A stretch of DNA of 64,000 bases from Clostridiales bacterium oral taxon 876 str. F0540 (GTDB taxonomy: Bacteria > Bacillota > Clostridia > Clostridiales > Clostridiaceae): NCBI GenBank assembly GCA_000466585.1, contig KE993501.1:263060-327059 (forward strand). The letters run 5' to 3'. Shown here piece by piece: positions 32,715 through 41,754 of the stretch. Each line of letters begins with the position of its first letter. The first letter of the stretch is position 1. The position numbers and the translations under genes were made by a program. The notes beneath the pieces were generated by a model. It was not told where the DNA came from and made no database searches. It was given only the letters and a program-made list of their open reading frames with translations.

Positions 32715-33989
32715 TTGGATATAACAATAGATTTATTGCAAAAATGTTATAAAGAATACCAATTAAATAAGCCTACATATGATAAAATGTATGAATATTT
32801 TAAAGGGAATACAGATGCAATAGCAAATTATAAAATGCAAACTGAACGTACTAATAATAAGATAAACACTAATTTTATAAAGAAGTTTATAAAGGAAGAA
32901 GTTAGTTATTCTGTAGGTAACGAAATAACTTATATTAGTAGAAGTGGAAATAAAGATATAATAAATGACATTGAATATTATACAGAGCATTGGTCGGAAA
33001 ACCATGATTCTAATTTAGCCAAAAATATGCTTTTATATAGTTTAGCGTATGAAGTATATTATGTTGATGATGAAGGTCAATTTAGTTCTAAAATAATAAG
33101 TCCTAGAGATGGGTATGCTGCTATAGATGATTTTGGCAACATATCTTTTTTTATGCACGTTTTTAAGCTGAAGTTTGATGATACAACTTATATAGATTTA
33201 TATACTGATAATGAAATAATACATTATAATAGTGATTTTAAAGAGGTTAAGCCAAGGACACAACTTATATTTGGAGCAGTTCCAGTAGGATTGGCTCAGC
33301 TAAGTGAAGAAAAACAAGAGGATACAATTTACAAAGATATAAAAGGGCTTCAAGATGCTTATGAAACTAATTTATCTGATATAAGTAATGAAATATCTGA
33401 TTTTAGAAATGCTTATATGGTTTTATCTGGTGTACAAATACCAGAAGAAGATATTCCTAAGATGAAGCAATTAGGAGTATTACAAATAAAGGGTAAAGAT
33501 GGTAAAGCAGAATGGCTTATAAAAAATATTAACGACCAATTCATTCAAAATACTCTTAGCACTTTAGAAGATAAAATGTATCAACTATCAAGCCACATTA
33601 ACCATAATATTGATATGGTATCAAATTTATCTGGAGTTGCTTTAAGAAGTAGATTAATTTCTCTTGAAGAGAAATGCAAACTTAATCAAAAGGCTTTAGC
33701 AGACTGCGTAAAAACTAGGCTTAAAATGTTATTTATATACCTTAAAGTACTTAAAAATAAGGATTATGATTACAAAGATATTAAGATAAAGTTTACTCCA
33801 AATATTCCTCAAGATGATTTGATGACAGCTCAAACAATAAGCCAACTTGGAGACAAATTAAGCACGGAAACTGGATTGTCTTTACTAAGCTTTATTGATA
33901 ATCCTACGAATGAACTTGCTAAAATTAAGCAGGAGCAATCTGAACTATTACAAGGTCAATCCTTATTGGATGGTGCTGTAAATGGATAA
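32715..33989 (+). CDS. Portal protein (SPP1 gp6-like)
   Basis: 424 aa, TTG start behind AAAGGATGTGATAA. Recognised as an SPP1-type portal by the order of its segments: N-terminal helical YYKGN-like motif (YEYFKGNTDAIANY), NTNFIKKFIKEEVSYSVGNEI, and a C-terminal acidic tail. It forms the dodecameric ring through which terminase fills the head and to which the tail connector binds. Overlaps the next gene by 8 nt. Confidence 0.9.
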   Translation: MDITIDLLQKCYKEYQLNKPTYDKMYEYFKGNTDAIANYKMQTERTNNKINTNFIKKFIKEEVSYSVGNEITYISRSGNKDIINDIEYYTEHWSENHDSNLAKNMLLYSLAYEVYYVDDEGQFSSKIISPRDGYAAIDDFGNISFFMHVFKLKFDDTTYIDLYTDNEIIHYNSDFKEVKPRTQLIFGAVPVGLAQLSEEKQEDTIYKDIKGLQDAYETNLSDISNEISDFRNAYMVLSGVQIPEEDIPKMKQLGVLQIKGKDGKAEWLIKNINDQFIQNTLSTLEDKMYQLSSHINHNIDMVSNLSGVALRSRLISLEEKCKLNQKALADCVKTRLKMLFIYLKVLKNKDYDYKDIKIKFTPNIPQDDLMTAQTISQLGDKLSTETGLSLLSFIDNPTNELAKIKQEQSELLQGQSLLDGAVNG

Positions 33990-34857
33990 ACAATATGAAG
34001 AAATGAATCTGCAATTTACAGAAAAAGGATTAAATAAAGCAGATGAAAGCACAAAGGAAGCGTATAAGTTTCAAGTAAAGCATAGGGATGAATTATTATT
34101 TAAGATAGCAAATGTTCTATTAATATATACAATTTTAGATAGTAGTTTATCTCTTAGTAATACTGAAAAACTAAAACTTAGAGCAGATTTTGCTACAATA
34201 ATATCTAATATAGCTGTTGATGAATACAATCAGGAAAAATCTATTATTTCTGATATTTTGGAAGAAGTCACCAATGATAAATATTATAGTGATGCTTATA
34301 CTTTAAGCATTGGTATGGACTTTAGCCTTAAAAAACTAACTGATAAACAAATAAAAGATATAGTTGATACCTCTATTGATGGAGAGCTGTGGTCTGATAG
34401 GCTTTGGAACAATAAAAAAGAACTAGAAAGTACCTTAAAGCTTGAAGTTGAGAAGTTTCTGCAAGGAAAAACTAATGTAAATCAAATTAATAAGGTTATA
34501 AAGGATAGATTTAGTCAAAACGCTTATAACACTAGAAGATTAGTACAAACTGAAGCTGCTAGATGTCAGAATTCTTCAAACGAATTATTTGCTGAGGAAC
34601 ATGGGATTGAAAAGCAAATGTTTTGTGCTACTCTAGATAATAAAACAAGTGAAATATGTAGAGGCTATGATGGGCAGGTATTTGATATAAATGATAATAA
34701 TAAACCTGTTCCACCTTTACATCCTTTTTGTAGGTCATGCTTAATAAATGTACCTTTTAAAGAATGGCAGCCTATAAAAAGGAAAGATAACTCTACTAAA
34801 GAAATAATTAATTATAAAGATTATAACCAATGGAAACAAGACAAAGGCATTGAATAA
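33982..34857 (+). CDS. Minor head protein (SPP1 gp7 / Mu F-like)
   Basis: 291 aa. The C-terminal half carries the Mu-F/gp7 domain: RRLVQTEAARCQNSSNE, then CATLDNKTSEICRGYDGQVF and PPLHPFCRSCL with conserved His and Cys. SPP1 gp7 binds the portal and helps DNA leave the capsid correctly. The start overlaps the portal gene, indicating translational coupling. Confidence 0.9.
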   Translation: MDKQYEEMNLQFTEKGLNKADESTKEAYKFQVKHRDELLFKIANVLLIYTILDSSLSLSNTEKLKLRADFATIISNIAVDEYNQEKSIISDILEEVTNDKYYSDAYTLSIGMDFSLKKLTDKQIKDIVDTSIDGELWSDRLWNNKKELESTLKLEVEKFLQGKTNVNQINKVIKDRFSQNAYNTRRLVQTEAARCQNSSNELFAEEHGIEKQMFCATLDNKTSEICRGYDGQVFDINDNNKPVPPLHPFCRSCLINVPFKEWQPIKRKDNSTKEIINYKDYNQWKQDKGIE

Positions 34858-34937
34858 ATGTCTTTTTATTTTACACAAAAATTAGATGCGTTCTTAGTCT
34901 ATTAAGGTTAAGAGGGCGAAAAGGAGAGTATTAAATT

Positions 34938-35573
34938 ATGTTAAAAAAAGAATTACTAAAACTTATAGAAAAAATAGAAGATGAAGGCTCAATCGATGAG
35001 GTTTTATCTGGAAGTGATTTTGCAAAGTCACTTTTGAATAGTGGCTTAACTTTGGATGCATTCAAGGAAAAATTAAAAGCTGATAAAGATTTTAAAGCAT
35101 TTTTAGATTCAGAAAAGGATAAGCACAGTTCTAAGTCTTTAGAAACTTGGAAACAAAACAATCTTGAAAAATTACTTGATGAAGAAGTTAAAAAGAGATT
35201 TCCAGAACAAGACCCAAAGGATACTGAACTTGCAAAACTTAAAGCTGAAATAGATAAAATGCAAAAGGAGAGTCTTAGAAAAGACCTAACTAACAAGGCT
35301 ATTAAGATAGCAACAGATAAAAAGTTACCAGTGGATTTAGTAGACTTTTTAATAGGACAAGATGAAGAGACTACTACTAAAAATCTTGAAAAGCTTGAAT
35401 CTGTTTTTGGAACACACGTAGAATCTCTTGTACAAGAGAGATTAAAAGGGAATTCATATACCCCACCAACAAATACAAACACAAATACAACTACTTATGA
35501 AGATTTAGTTAAAAATGCTGATAATATGACTTCGGCTCAGGTAGCTGAAATGTTCTCTAAGATAGGAAAATAA
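34938..35573 (+). CDS. Scaffold protein (DUF4355-like)
   Basis: 211 aa, ATG behind AAGGAGAGTATTAAATT. Highly charged, coiled-coil, with the fold pattern of phage scaffold proteins (DEEVKKRFPEQDPKDTELAKLK...) and a Thr/Asn-rich linker before a short C-terminal helix (SAQVAEMFSKIGK) that would bind the coat protein. It precedes the major capsid gene, as in SPP1-like phages. Its stop codon lies in a terminator-like stem. Confidence 0.85.
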   Translation: MLKKELLKLIEKIEDEGSIDEVLSGSDFAKSLLNSGLTLDAFKEKLKADKDFKAFLDSEKDKHSSKSLETWKQNNLEKLLDEEVKKRFPEQDPKDTELAKLKAEIDKMQKESLRKDLTNKAIKIATDKKLPVDLVDFLIGQDEETTTKNLEKLESVFGTHVESLVQERLKGNSYTPPTNTNTNTTTYEDLVKNADNMTSAQVAEMFSKIGK

Positions 35574-35590
35574 CCTATCTTATTTTATTG
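35559..35590 (+). terminator. Terminator-like hairpin between scaffold and capsid genes
   Basis: AAGATAGG pairs with CCTATCTT around a 7-nt loop and is followed by a T-rich tract. Inside the late operon it would act as an attenuator. Confidence 0.6.
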
Positions 35591-35659
35591 TATTAAAATT
35601 TGTCTTTAGGCTTAGACATTAAAGAAAGTACATTATAAAAAGAAAGAGGTAATTTATAT

Positions 35660-36469
35660 ATGGCAGTAGCAAATTTTAAGAAAACTTTATGGGAAGGAGC
35701 TTTACTTGCAAACTTTCACAGCGTAAGTATAGCAGATGTAATAACAACTAAACCATCTAGTACAGATGGAGAAAAGATTATATTTAATCGAGTAGGAGCA
35801 GGAACTCTAAAAGATTATACCGGTTCAATTGCTTGGGATGAAATTACTACAACTCCAGTAGAAATGACTTTTGGGCAAAAGAAATATTTTGCATTTTCTC
35901 TTGATGATGTAGATAAGGCTCAATTAGTAGCAGATGTAATGACAGCAACAACAAAGGAACACAGTGCAGTATTATCTGAAACTATTGATGGATATGTTTT
36001 AGGAAAAGCAATAGCAGGAGTTAAAACAGCTAATTATCCAACTAAAACTACAGCAAAATCTATTACTAAGGTAACTGATGCTTATGATTCTATTGTAGAC
36101 TTAGGTACACTTTTAGGTAAGAGTAAAGTTCCAATGACTGATAGATATGCAGTAATAAACAACGACTATTTAAATCTATTACAAAAGGATGATAGATTTA
36201 CTAGAAATCCTGAAGTTCTTGCAAATGGTATAGTAAACAATGCAAAAATTAATGGTATGACAATAATAATCAGTGAGGAAGTACCAACAGGAAAAGTTGT
36301 AGCATTACATAAATCTGCAACTGGTTATGCTAAGCAGATTAGCGAATTAGAGGCAATGAGACTTCAAACAGCTTTTGCAGATGGAGTAAGAGGACTTACA
36401 GTATATGATTCTGTTGTATTAAGACCAGAAGCCATCGCAGTATTAAACTATACAATTGCATTAGTTTAA
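35660..36469 (+). CDS. Major capsid protein
   Basis: 269 aa, ATG behind AAAGAGGTAATTTATAT. Composition and position fit an HK97-fold coat protein of the small N4-gp56-like type: MAVANFKKTLWEGALL..., then a beta-rich body with DVDKAQLVADVMTA and a C-terminal axial domain (VVLRPEAIAVLNYT). It assembles the head shell around the scaffold. Hairpins flank the gene on both sides. Confidence 0.88.
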   Translation: MAVANFKKTLWEGALLANFHSVSIADVITTKPSSTDGEKIIFNRVGAGTLKDYTGSIAWDEITTTPVEMTFGQKKYFAFSLDDVDKAQLVADVMTATTKEHSAVLSETIDGYVLGKAIAGVKTANYPTKTTAKSITKVTDAYDSIVDLGTLLGKSKVPMTDRYAVINNDYLNLLQKDDRFTRNPEVLANGIVNNAKINGMTIIISEEVPTGKVVALHKSATGYAKQISELEAMRLQTAFADGVRGLTVYDSVVLRPEAIAVLNYTIALV

Positions 36470-36472
36470 TTT

Positions 36473-36500
36473 GAGAAGGGTTAATTCCCTTCTCTTACTT
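36473..36500 (+). terminator. Terminator-like hairpin after the capsid gene
   Basis: GAGAAGGG pairs with CCCTTCTC around a 6-nt loop; short T-rich tail. Confidence 0.65.
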
Positions 36501-36523
36501 TATATGAGAGGAAGGGATAATCA

Positions 36524-36844
36524 ATGATAATTGATGATATAAAAACACTATTAGATATACAAGACAATTCTAAAGATAATATTTTTAATATTTATATCCG
36601 TAGAGCTACAACGGTAATACAAAACTACCTTAATAATTCAACTTTTACAGGAGAGTATATTGAAACTAATTTTCCAGATGCAATTATAGATATAGTTGTA
36701 AATGCTTATAACTTCAAAGGTAAGAATAATATAAAATCTATTACTCAAGGAGCAAGAAGTGTTACTTATTCAGATAATACCGCTTTTTGTGTTACTGAAA
36801 GTGTAGCCAACATGCTTCCTACTCCATATTTAAGGATGTGTTAG
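36524..36844 (+). CDS. Head-tail connector (gp6-like adaptor)
   Basis: 106 aa, mainly helical (MIIDDIKTLLDIQDNSKDNIFNIYIRRATTVIQNYLNN), typical of the gp6/gp15-like adaptor that docks under the portal. Stop and next start are 1 nt apart, so it is co-translated with the stopper gene. Confidence 0.8.
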   Translation: MIIDDIKTLLDIQDNSKDNIFNIYIRRATTVIQNYLNNSTFTGEYIETNFPDAIIDIVVNAYNFKGKNNIKSITQGARSVTYSDNTAFCVTESVANMLPTPYLRMC

Positions 36845-36845
36845 C

Positions 36846-37145
36846 ATGTTTTATGATAAAAAAGTAGGTATACACAATAAGACCGAAGGCACTAAAGTTA
36901 ATGGTGTATATATTCCAGGAAAATTACAATGGGTAAAAGATATATATGTAGATATACAACCTTATAGCACTGCGCTATTACTTAAAGATTATGGCTATAA
37001 CATAGAAGTTACTAAAAGAATATTTTCAGATATAGAAGCTAATATAAAAATAGGTACTATACTCAAATATAATTTAGATGAATATGAGGTAAGAAAAATA
37101 ATTCCTTGGGATGATTACATGGAGGTTATGTGTTATGGGGTATAA
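36846..37145 (+). CDS. Head closure (stopper) protein, gp16-like
   Basis: 99 aa, beta-rich (GIHNKTEGTKVNGVYIPGKLQWVKDIYVDIQPY), the size and layout of SPP1 gp16-type stoppers that seal the filled head. Its last codons overlap the start of the next gene. Confidence 0.75.
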   Translation: MFYDKKVGIHNKTEGTKVNGVYIPGKLQWVKDIYVDIQPYSTALLLKDYGYNIEVTKRIFSDIEANIKIGTILKYNLDEYEVRKIIPWDDYMEVMCYGV

Positions 37146-37473
37146 GAGTTATAAAAATGAAGTCATTAGTAAACTCAAAGATGCTGAAAAGCAAGTATTA
37201 GATACCATAGGTACTTTTATAATTGCCGAAGCACAATTAAGAACTACGGTTGATACTGGTAATTTAAGAAGAAGTGAAACTTTTGAAACTGACATAGGAG
37301 AGAAGAAGGTTACTGTAGGGGTTACACCAGAAGCTCCATATGGAATATATGTCGAAAAAGGAACTTCTAAACAAAAGGCACAACCATTTCTTGAACCTGC
37401 TGTTATGGACAATCTTAGCAAGCTAGAACAAATAGCAGGTGAAAAAATCTCTGTAAATATGGATGGTGAATAG
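37135..37473 (+). CDS. HK97-gp10-like head-tail joining protein
   Basis: 112 aa from the ATG at 37135 (GGAGG about 9 nt upstream); the ATG at 37128 also follows the site. Family pattern: TTVDTGNLRRSETFE, GVTPEAPYGIYVEKGTSKQKAQPFLEPA. It bridges the connector and the tail tube. Overlaps the neighbouring genes on both sides. Confidence 0.85.
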   Translation: MGYKSYKNEVISKLKDAEKQVLDTIGTFIIAEAQLRTTVDTGNLRRSETFETDIGEKKVTVGVTPEAPYGIYVEKGTSKQKAQPFLEPAVMDNLSKLEQIAGEKISVNMDGE

Positions 37474-37474
37474 G

Positions 37475-37849
37475 ATGCTAGAATTGTATGAATTAATTAA
37501 TAGCAATATTGAATCTATCTGTAGTTGTTATGCTGACCACTATCCAGAGGATTTAGAAAAGGCTTATCCATATGCTGAAATTTCTTTTCCAAATATATCA
37601 CCTAACAATACTTTCAGTAATTTAAATTTATTGCAGATAGATATTTGGGATGATAAATCTACAGACATTAGAGAAATCGAAGGAATTGCAGATGAAATTG
37701 ACAAGAGAATAAAAAAATTACAAATAAATAATGATACAATGCAAGTTTGTATCTATAGAAACAATCCTTATAGATTGAAACTGAATGACCCAGAAGTACA
37801 TATACAAAGAAGACAATTGCGATATATTGTTAGAGTTTATTATAAATAA
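37475..37849 (+). CDS. Tail completion protein (gp17-like)
   Basis: 124 aa from the ATG at 37475, directly after the previous stop; the ATG at 37463 lacks a ribosome binding site. It matches small tail-terminator/completion proteins in size and position, with the beta-rich LLQIDIWDDKSTDIREIEGIADEID segment. It would cap the tail tube before joining to the head. Confidence 0.72.
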   Translation: MLELYELINSNIESICSCYADHYPEDLEKAYPYAEISFPNISPNNTFSNLNLLQIDIWDDKSTDIREIEGIADEIDKRIKKLQINNDTMQVCIYRNNPYRLKLNDPEVHIQRRQLRYIVRVYYK

Positions 37850-37866
37850 GAAAGAGAGGTAATATT

Positions 37867-38436
37867 ATGGCAGAAAATAGCACAAATACAGTAGGTTATA
37901 CCGCAAGTACACCTAACCATTTGATTATAGATAGTGGAGCATTATATAAAAACTATGGAATAGTTGGCAAGGAAGCTTTGATAGGAGCTACAAGTGGCGG
38001 GAATGAATTAAATATTACAGTAAAAACAAGGGATGTAAAATGTGATGGAGTAAAAGGAAACGTTAAAGGTCTAAGAATGATTACGGATACTGAGGTTACT
38101 CTTAAAACTAATATGCTAGAAGTAACAACCGATATATTAAAGATGGCACTATTAGGACAAGTAGATAGTACAACAAATGCAGACTACGACCTTATTACAG
38201 GCAAAACATACATTGCAGATACAGATTACTTAGACAATATTGCCCTAGTAGGTAAACTATCTGGCAGCCAAAAGCCAGTAATAATTATATTGAAAAATGT
38301 TTTGAATACTGATGGATTAAAGTTTAAAACTGAAGATGATAAGGATAATGTACTTCCTGTCACTTTTACAGCATTTATAGACCCATTAACACCGAACGTT
38401 TTACCTTATGAAATTAGATTCCCTAAAATGGCATAG
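37867..38436 (+). CDS. Major tail tube protein
   Basis: 189 aa, ATG behind GAAAGAGAGGTAATATT. Beta-rich protein with Gly/Thr-rich N-terminus (NTVGYTASTPNHLIIDSGALYKNYG) and a closing TFTAFIDPLTPNVLPYEIRF, typical of siphovirus tail tube proteins. It stacks as hexamer rings around the tape measure. A strong hairpin terminator follows it. Confidence 0.85.
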   Translation: MAENSTNTVGYTASTPNHLIIDSGALYKNYGIVGKEALIGATSGGNELNITVKTRDVKCDGVKGNVKGLRMITDTEVTLKTNMLEVTTDILKMALLGQVDSTTNADYDLITGKTYIADTDYLDNIALVGKLSGSQKPVIIILKNVLNTDGLKFKTEDDKDNVLPVTFTAFIDPLTPNVLPYEIRFPKMA

Positions 38437-38440
38437 TTTT

Positions 38441-38478
38441 AAGCACTTACTTATGTAGGTGCTTTTATTTTTATTAAG
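38441..38478 (+). terminator. Terminator after the tail tube gene
   Basis: AAGCACTTAC pairs with GTAGGTGCTT (one G-U) around TTAT, followed by T-rich sequence. Confidence 0.75.
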
Positions 38479-38494
38479 AGTTGGAGGTAATACA

Positions 38495-38830
38495 ATGAGA
38501 AAATTAGAAACGAGTGATTTATTTTCCTTAACAAGGATTCTAAAAAAGATGAATATAAAGGATGAAATAAAGTCCTTAGTAAAAGATGTTACAGGACTAA
38601 ATGATGAAGAAAAAAAGAAGGCTGAACAGGCTTTGCAGATAGAATTAGTATGGTTATTTGTGGAGAATATCGGAAACGCAGAAAAAGAAATATATAAATT
38701 TTTAGCAGATTTAACTGGCATGAAAACCGAAGAAATAAAACATTTAGAACCAAATAAATTTATGGCACTTATAGAAGAATTATTTCAACAAGACAGCCTT
38801 GGAAGTTTTTTCTCTATGGCACTCAAATAG
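38495..38830 (+). CDS. Tail assembly chaperone, short form (G)
   Basis: 111 aa from the ATG at 38495, chosen for TTGGAGGTAATACA; an upstream in-frame start has no ribosome binding site. Helical, charged protein (MRKLETSDLFSLTRILKKM) of the siphovirus tail chaperone type that coats the tape measure before tube assembly. Its 3' end contains the slippery heptamer T TTT TTC (38806-38812), so a share of ribosomes continue into the GT frame. Confidence 0.85.
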   Translation: MRKLETSDLFSLTRILKKMNIKDEIKSLVKDVTGLNDEEKKKAEQALQIELVWLFVENIGNAEKEIYKFLADLTGMKTEEIKHLEPNKFMALIEELFQQDSLGSFFSMALK

Positions 38831-39141
38831 ATGATGAATTTGAGTGCTTGGACTTATTGTTAAGTAGATATGGAAATATTGATTATATTTTAAAAATGAA
38901 TATTGAAGACGGATTGGAGTTAATAAAAACTGCTTATTTAAAACAAGCAGAGGAAAGATTATGGCAACAATGGTTAGCTGAAAGACCGTACTTTGAAACA
39001 TTTGTAAGCTTTGAAGAATATAAGAAAAAAGCTTTAAAAACAAATATTAAAACTGAAAACAATAAAAATGATATAAAAAAAATTATTGAAGAAGCAGAAA
39101 AAATTAAAAATGCTGATACAAAGAGAGGAGGTAATAGTTAA
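38495..39141 (+). CDS. Tail assembly chaperone, frameshifted long form (GT)
   Basis: A -1 shift at T TTT TTC (38806-38812; zero frame agT TTT TTC) fuses the G product to the downstream frame 38812-39141, reading LYGTQIDDEFECLDLLLSRYG..., about 215 aa in all. The downstream frame has no ribosome binding site or ATG of its own near its beginning, which fits production only by frameshifting. The T domain recruits the tail tube protein in lambda-like assembly. Its stop overlaps the tape measure start (TAATG). Confidence 0.82.
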
Positions 39142-41036
39142 TGAAGATATTCAGTTTATTTGGTGAAATACTTTTAAAAGACAATGGAACTACAAATAAA
39201 CTAGATGAAATAGATAAAAAGGCTAAGGGAACAAGTAAAAGTTTTGATGATTCTTTCAGCAAAATTAAATCTAGTGCATTAAAAGTAGGCTCTGTGCTTT
39301 TAGGTGGTCTAGGCATTAAAGAATTAGTAACAAAAACATATCAATTTGCTGAAAGTGCAAGTGACCTAGGAGAAGCACAAAACGTTGTTGAAAGTACATT
39401 TAAAAAAAGTGCAAAATCAATTTTGGAATGGACTAATACTACAGCCAAAAGCGCAGGTATATCTAAAACCTCCTCTATGCAATGGTCAGGATTTATGGGG
39501 GCAATGTTAAAATCTTCTGGAGTTACTGAAGAATCCAGCGCTAAGATGTCAAAATCTCTAGTACAACTAACAGGAGATATGTCCTCATTTTATAATATCG
39601 GTACTTCTGAGATGTGGGAAAAGATAAGAAGCGGTATAAGCGGAGAAGTTGAGCCACTTCGTGCTTTAGGAATAAATATGTCAGTTGCAAATCTTGAAGC
39701 ATATGCATTGGCTGAAGGAATTAAAAAGCCTTATAAGGAAATGTCACAAGGTGAGCAAACACAATTGAGATATAACTATTTAATGAAAGTTACTAAAGAT
39801 GCACAAGGAGACTTTTCTAAAACTTTAGGAAGTTCATTTGCTAATCAAGTGAGAGTAGCAAAAATGAACATGGAGGATTTAGGAAGAAGTATTGGCTCTG
39901 TAGTACTGCCTTATTTTATGAAAGGTGTAACCTTTATAAATGAAAATATGCCTAAAATTAAAGAAGTAATCAATGGGTCAGTCAATGGTATTATTGGAAC
40001 TGTAAAATTTGTAATACCTAAATTTGAAGAATGGATTAAATTGATAAGACAAATTGCAAGTGAGTTATTACCTAGCTTTGGTGGTAGTTCAAAAGAAGTC
40101 CAGGGTAAAGTTACAGATTTAGCTAAAAATGGCTTGAATTTTATTACAGAAGCTTTAACTTGGCTGAAGGATAACATAGGCGTTGTTAAAGCAGGAATTA
40201 TAGGTTTATCAACAGTTTGGGCTATACAAAAAGGAATATTGTTAGCACACAACATTGCTTTAGTCGCACATAACGTACAGATGGGTGTTAAAAAAGGACT
40301 AGATATATTTGAAACAGCGCAAATTAAAGCTCTATACATACAAGAGGGAATACGAAATGGTGTTACTTGGGGTGCGGTTGCAGCTCAAAAGGCTTTGAAT
40401 TTGGTTATGTCATTAAACCCAATTTCATTAGTAATAATTGCTATAGGTGCATTAATTGCAATAGGTGTAGTTTTATATAATAAATCAGCTACATTTAGGA
40501 ATTTTGTTAATAATCTATGGGGAGATTTAAAGTCTTTTGCTAAGAGTATTCCTGAACACTTTGAAAATATGAAAAAAGGTGTTATTGATAAATTTGAGTC
40601 CATACATAATAAAATTGAAGAAATTAAGAATAAAATCAAACAAAAAATAAAGGACATGTTCACTTTCGAACCTCCGCATTTTAAACTACCCCACCTATCG
40701 CTTAGTGGAAAGTTAAGCTTAGTACCGCCTTCAGTACCAGATTTTTCAGTGAAATGGTATGCAAAAGGAACTGATTATTTCCAAGGCGGTTTGGCAGGTA
40801 TCAATGAAGCTGGGGGAGAAATAGTAAATCTTCCTCGAGGAAGTCAAATTATTCCGCATGATATCTCTATGGAAATAGCCAAAAATAGAACGAATAATAA
40901 AACAGAGATAGTATTTATTCTTCCAGATAAACGTGAAGTTGCACGCTATATAGTTGACCCAATGAGTGAAGAGCTTGCTAATAAAGATAATAGAGAAAAC
41001 TTTACATTTAATATGGGAGGTGTTCTTAATGGATAG
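39141..41036 (+). CDS. Tail tape measure protein
   Basis: 631 aa. N-terminal helical region with a TMP signature (QFAESASDLGEAQNVVESTF, YNYLMKVTKDAQGDFSKTLG), central hydrophobic segments (about 390-450, ISLVIIAIGALIAIGVVLY) and a Lys-rich helical tail. It sets tail length; at about 0.15 nm per residue the tail would be short, near 95 nm (an inference). ATG overlaps the GT stop and AGAGGAGG lies upstream. Confidence 0.93.
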   Translation: MKIFSLFGEILLKDNGTTNKLDEIDKKAKGTSKSFDDSFSKIKSSALKVGSVLLGGLGIKELVTKTYQFAESASDLGEAQNVVESTFKKSAKSILEWTNTTAKSAGISKTSSMQWSGFMGAMLKSSGVTEESSAKMSKSLVQLTGDMSSFYNIGTSEMWEKIRSGISGEVEPLRALGINMSVANLEAYALAEGIKKPYKEMSQGEQTQLRYNYLMKVTKDAQGDFSKTLGSSFANQVRVAKMNMEDLGRSIGSVVLPYFMKGVTFINENMPKIKEVINGSVNGIIGTVKFVIPKFEEWIKLIRQIASELLPSFGGSSKEVQGKVTDLAKNGLNFITEALTWLKDNIGVVKAGIIGLSTVWAIQKGILLAHNIALVAHNVQMGVKKGLDIFETAQIKALYIQEGIRNGVTWGAVAAQKALNLVMSLNPISLVIIAIGALIAIGVVLYNKSATFRNFVNNLWGDLKSFAKSIPEHFENMKKGVIDKFESIHNKIEEIKNKIKQKIKDMFTFEPPHFKLPHLSLSGKLSLVPPSVPDFSVKWYAKGTDYFQGGLAGINEAGGEIVNLPRGSQIIPHDISMEIAKNRTNNKTEIVFILPDKREVARYIVDPMSEELANKDNRENFTFNMGGVLNG

Positions 41037-41709
41037 TTTTATATGGAAAGGTCAAGATTCTTGGCTTGATTATGGAATTGTTGTTAATGAAAGACCTCCT
41101 TTTGTGAAAGCAGAAAAACAAACTGAGGAAATACCTGTATTAGGTAGAGATGGTTCTTTGACGGTAGATTATGAAAGCTATAAAAATATTAACCTTCCAA
41201 TGAAATGTACACTATTGGATAATAAAAATATTGACAATGTTAAAGCGTGGCTTGATGGTTATGGAGATTTAATTTTTAGTTGGATACCTAATAAAAAGTA
41301 TATCGGTAAGATGGTACAACAGATTGATATAGAAGCAAGTTTAGAAAAAGAGGGTGAATTTCCTTTGAATTGGAGATGCCAACCTTTTTTATATTTACTT
41401 GATAATTCTATTATAACTTTAACTCAGCCATCATCAATTTTTAATCAAGGCACATATACTTCTCAACCAATCTTCACAATTTATGGTCAAGGAAATATAA
41501 CACTTACTGTAAATAGTAAATCTATTTATCTTACAGATGTGCAAGATTATATAATTGTAGATGGAGTCTCAGGGGACTGCAAAGAGGTAAAACTTTGTAA
41601 CTCGAAGATAAATGGTAAACCTCCTGCTTTTATGTTGGGAGAAAATATTATTACATGGCAAGGGAACGTAACAAAAATTGATATACAACCAAATTGGAGA
41701 TGTTTGTAA
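41029..41709 (+). CDS. Distal tail protein (Dit)
   Basis: 226 aa from the ATG at 41029, preceded by GGGAGGTGTTCTTA and overlapping the tape measure end by 8 nt. The N-terminal domain fits Dit (SFIWKGQDSWLDYGIVVNERP, LGRDGSLTVDYESYKN); the C-terminal part is galectin-like/beta-rich. It forms the hub at the tail tip to which the receptor-binding proteins attach. Its end forms part of a terminator stem. Confidence 0.88.
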   Translation: MDSFIWKGQDSWLDYGIVVNERPPFVKAEKQTEEIPVLGRDGSLTVDYESYKNINLPMKCTLLDNKNIDNVKAWLDGYGDLIFSWIPNKKYIGKMVQQIDIEASLEKEGEFPLNWRCQPFLYLLDNSIITLTQPSSIFNQGTYTSQPIFTIYGQGNITLTVNSKSIYLTDVQDYIIVDGVSGDCKEVKLCNSKINGKPPAFMLGENIITWQGNVTKIDIQPNWRCL

Positions 41710-41730
41710 TTACACAAGCATCTCTTTTTT
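41697..41730 (+). terminator. Terminator overlapping the Dit stop
   Basis: GAGATG pairs with CATCTC, with an inner TTGT/ACAA, followed by six T. Confidence 0.75.
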
Positions 41731-41754
41731 ATACGCAAAAGGGATGGTGATAAT

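Noticed and set aside
32536..32727. Minus-strand open frames within the terminase, portal and other late genes
   Set aside because: They run antisense in strongly coding regions without ribosome binding sites.
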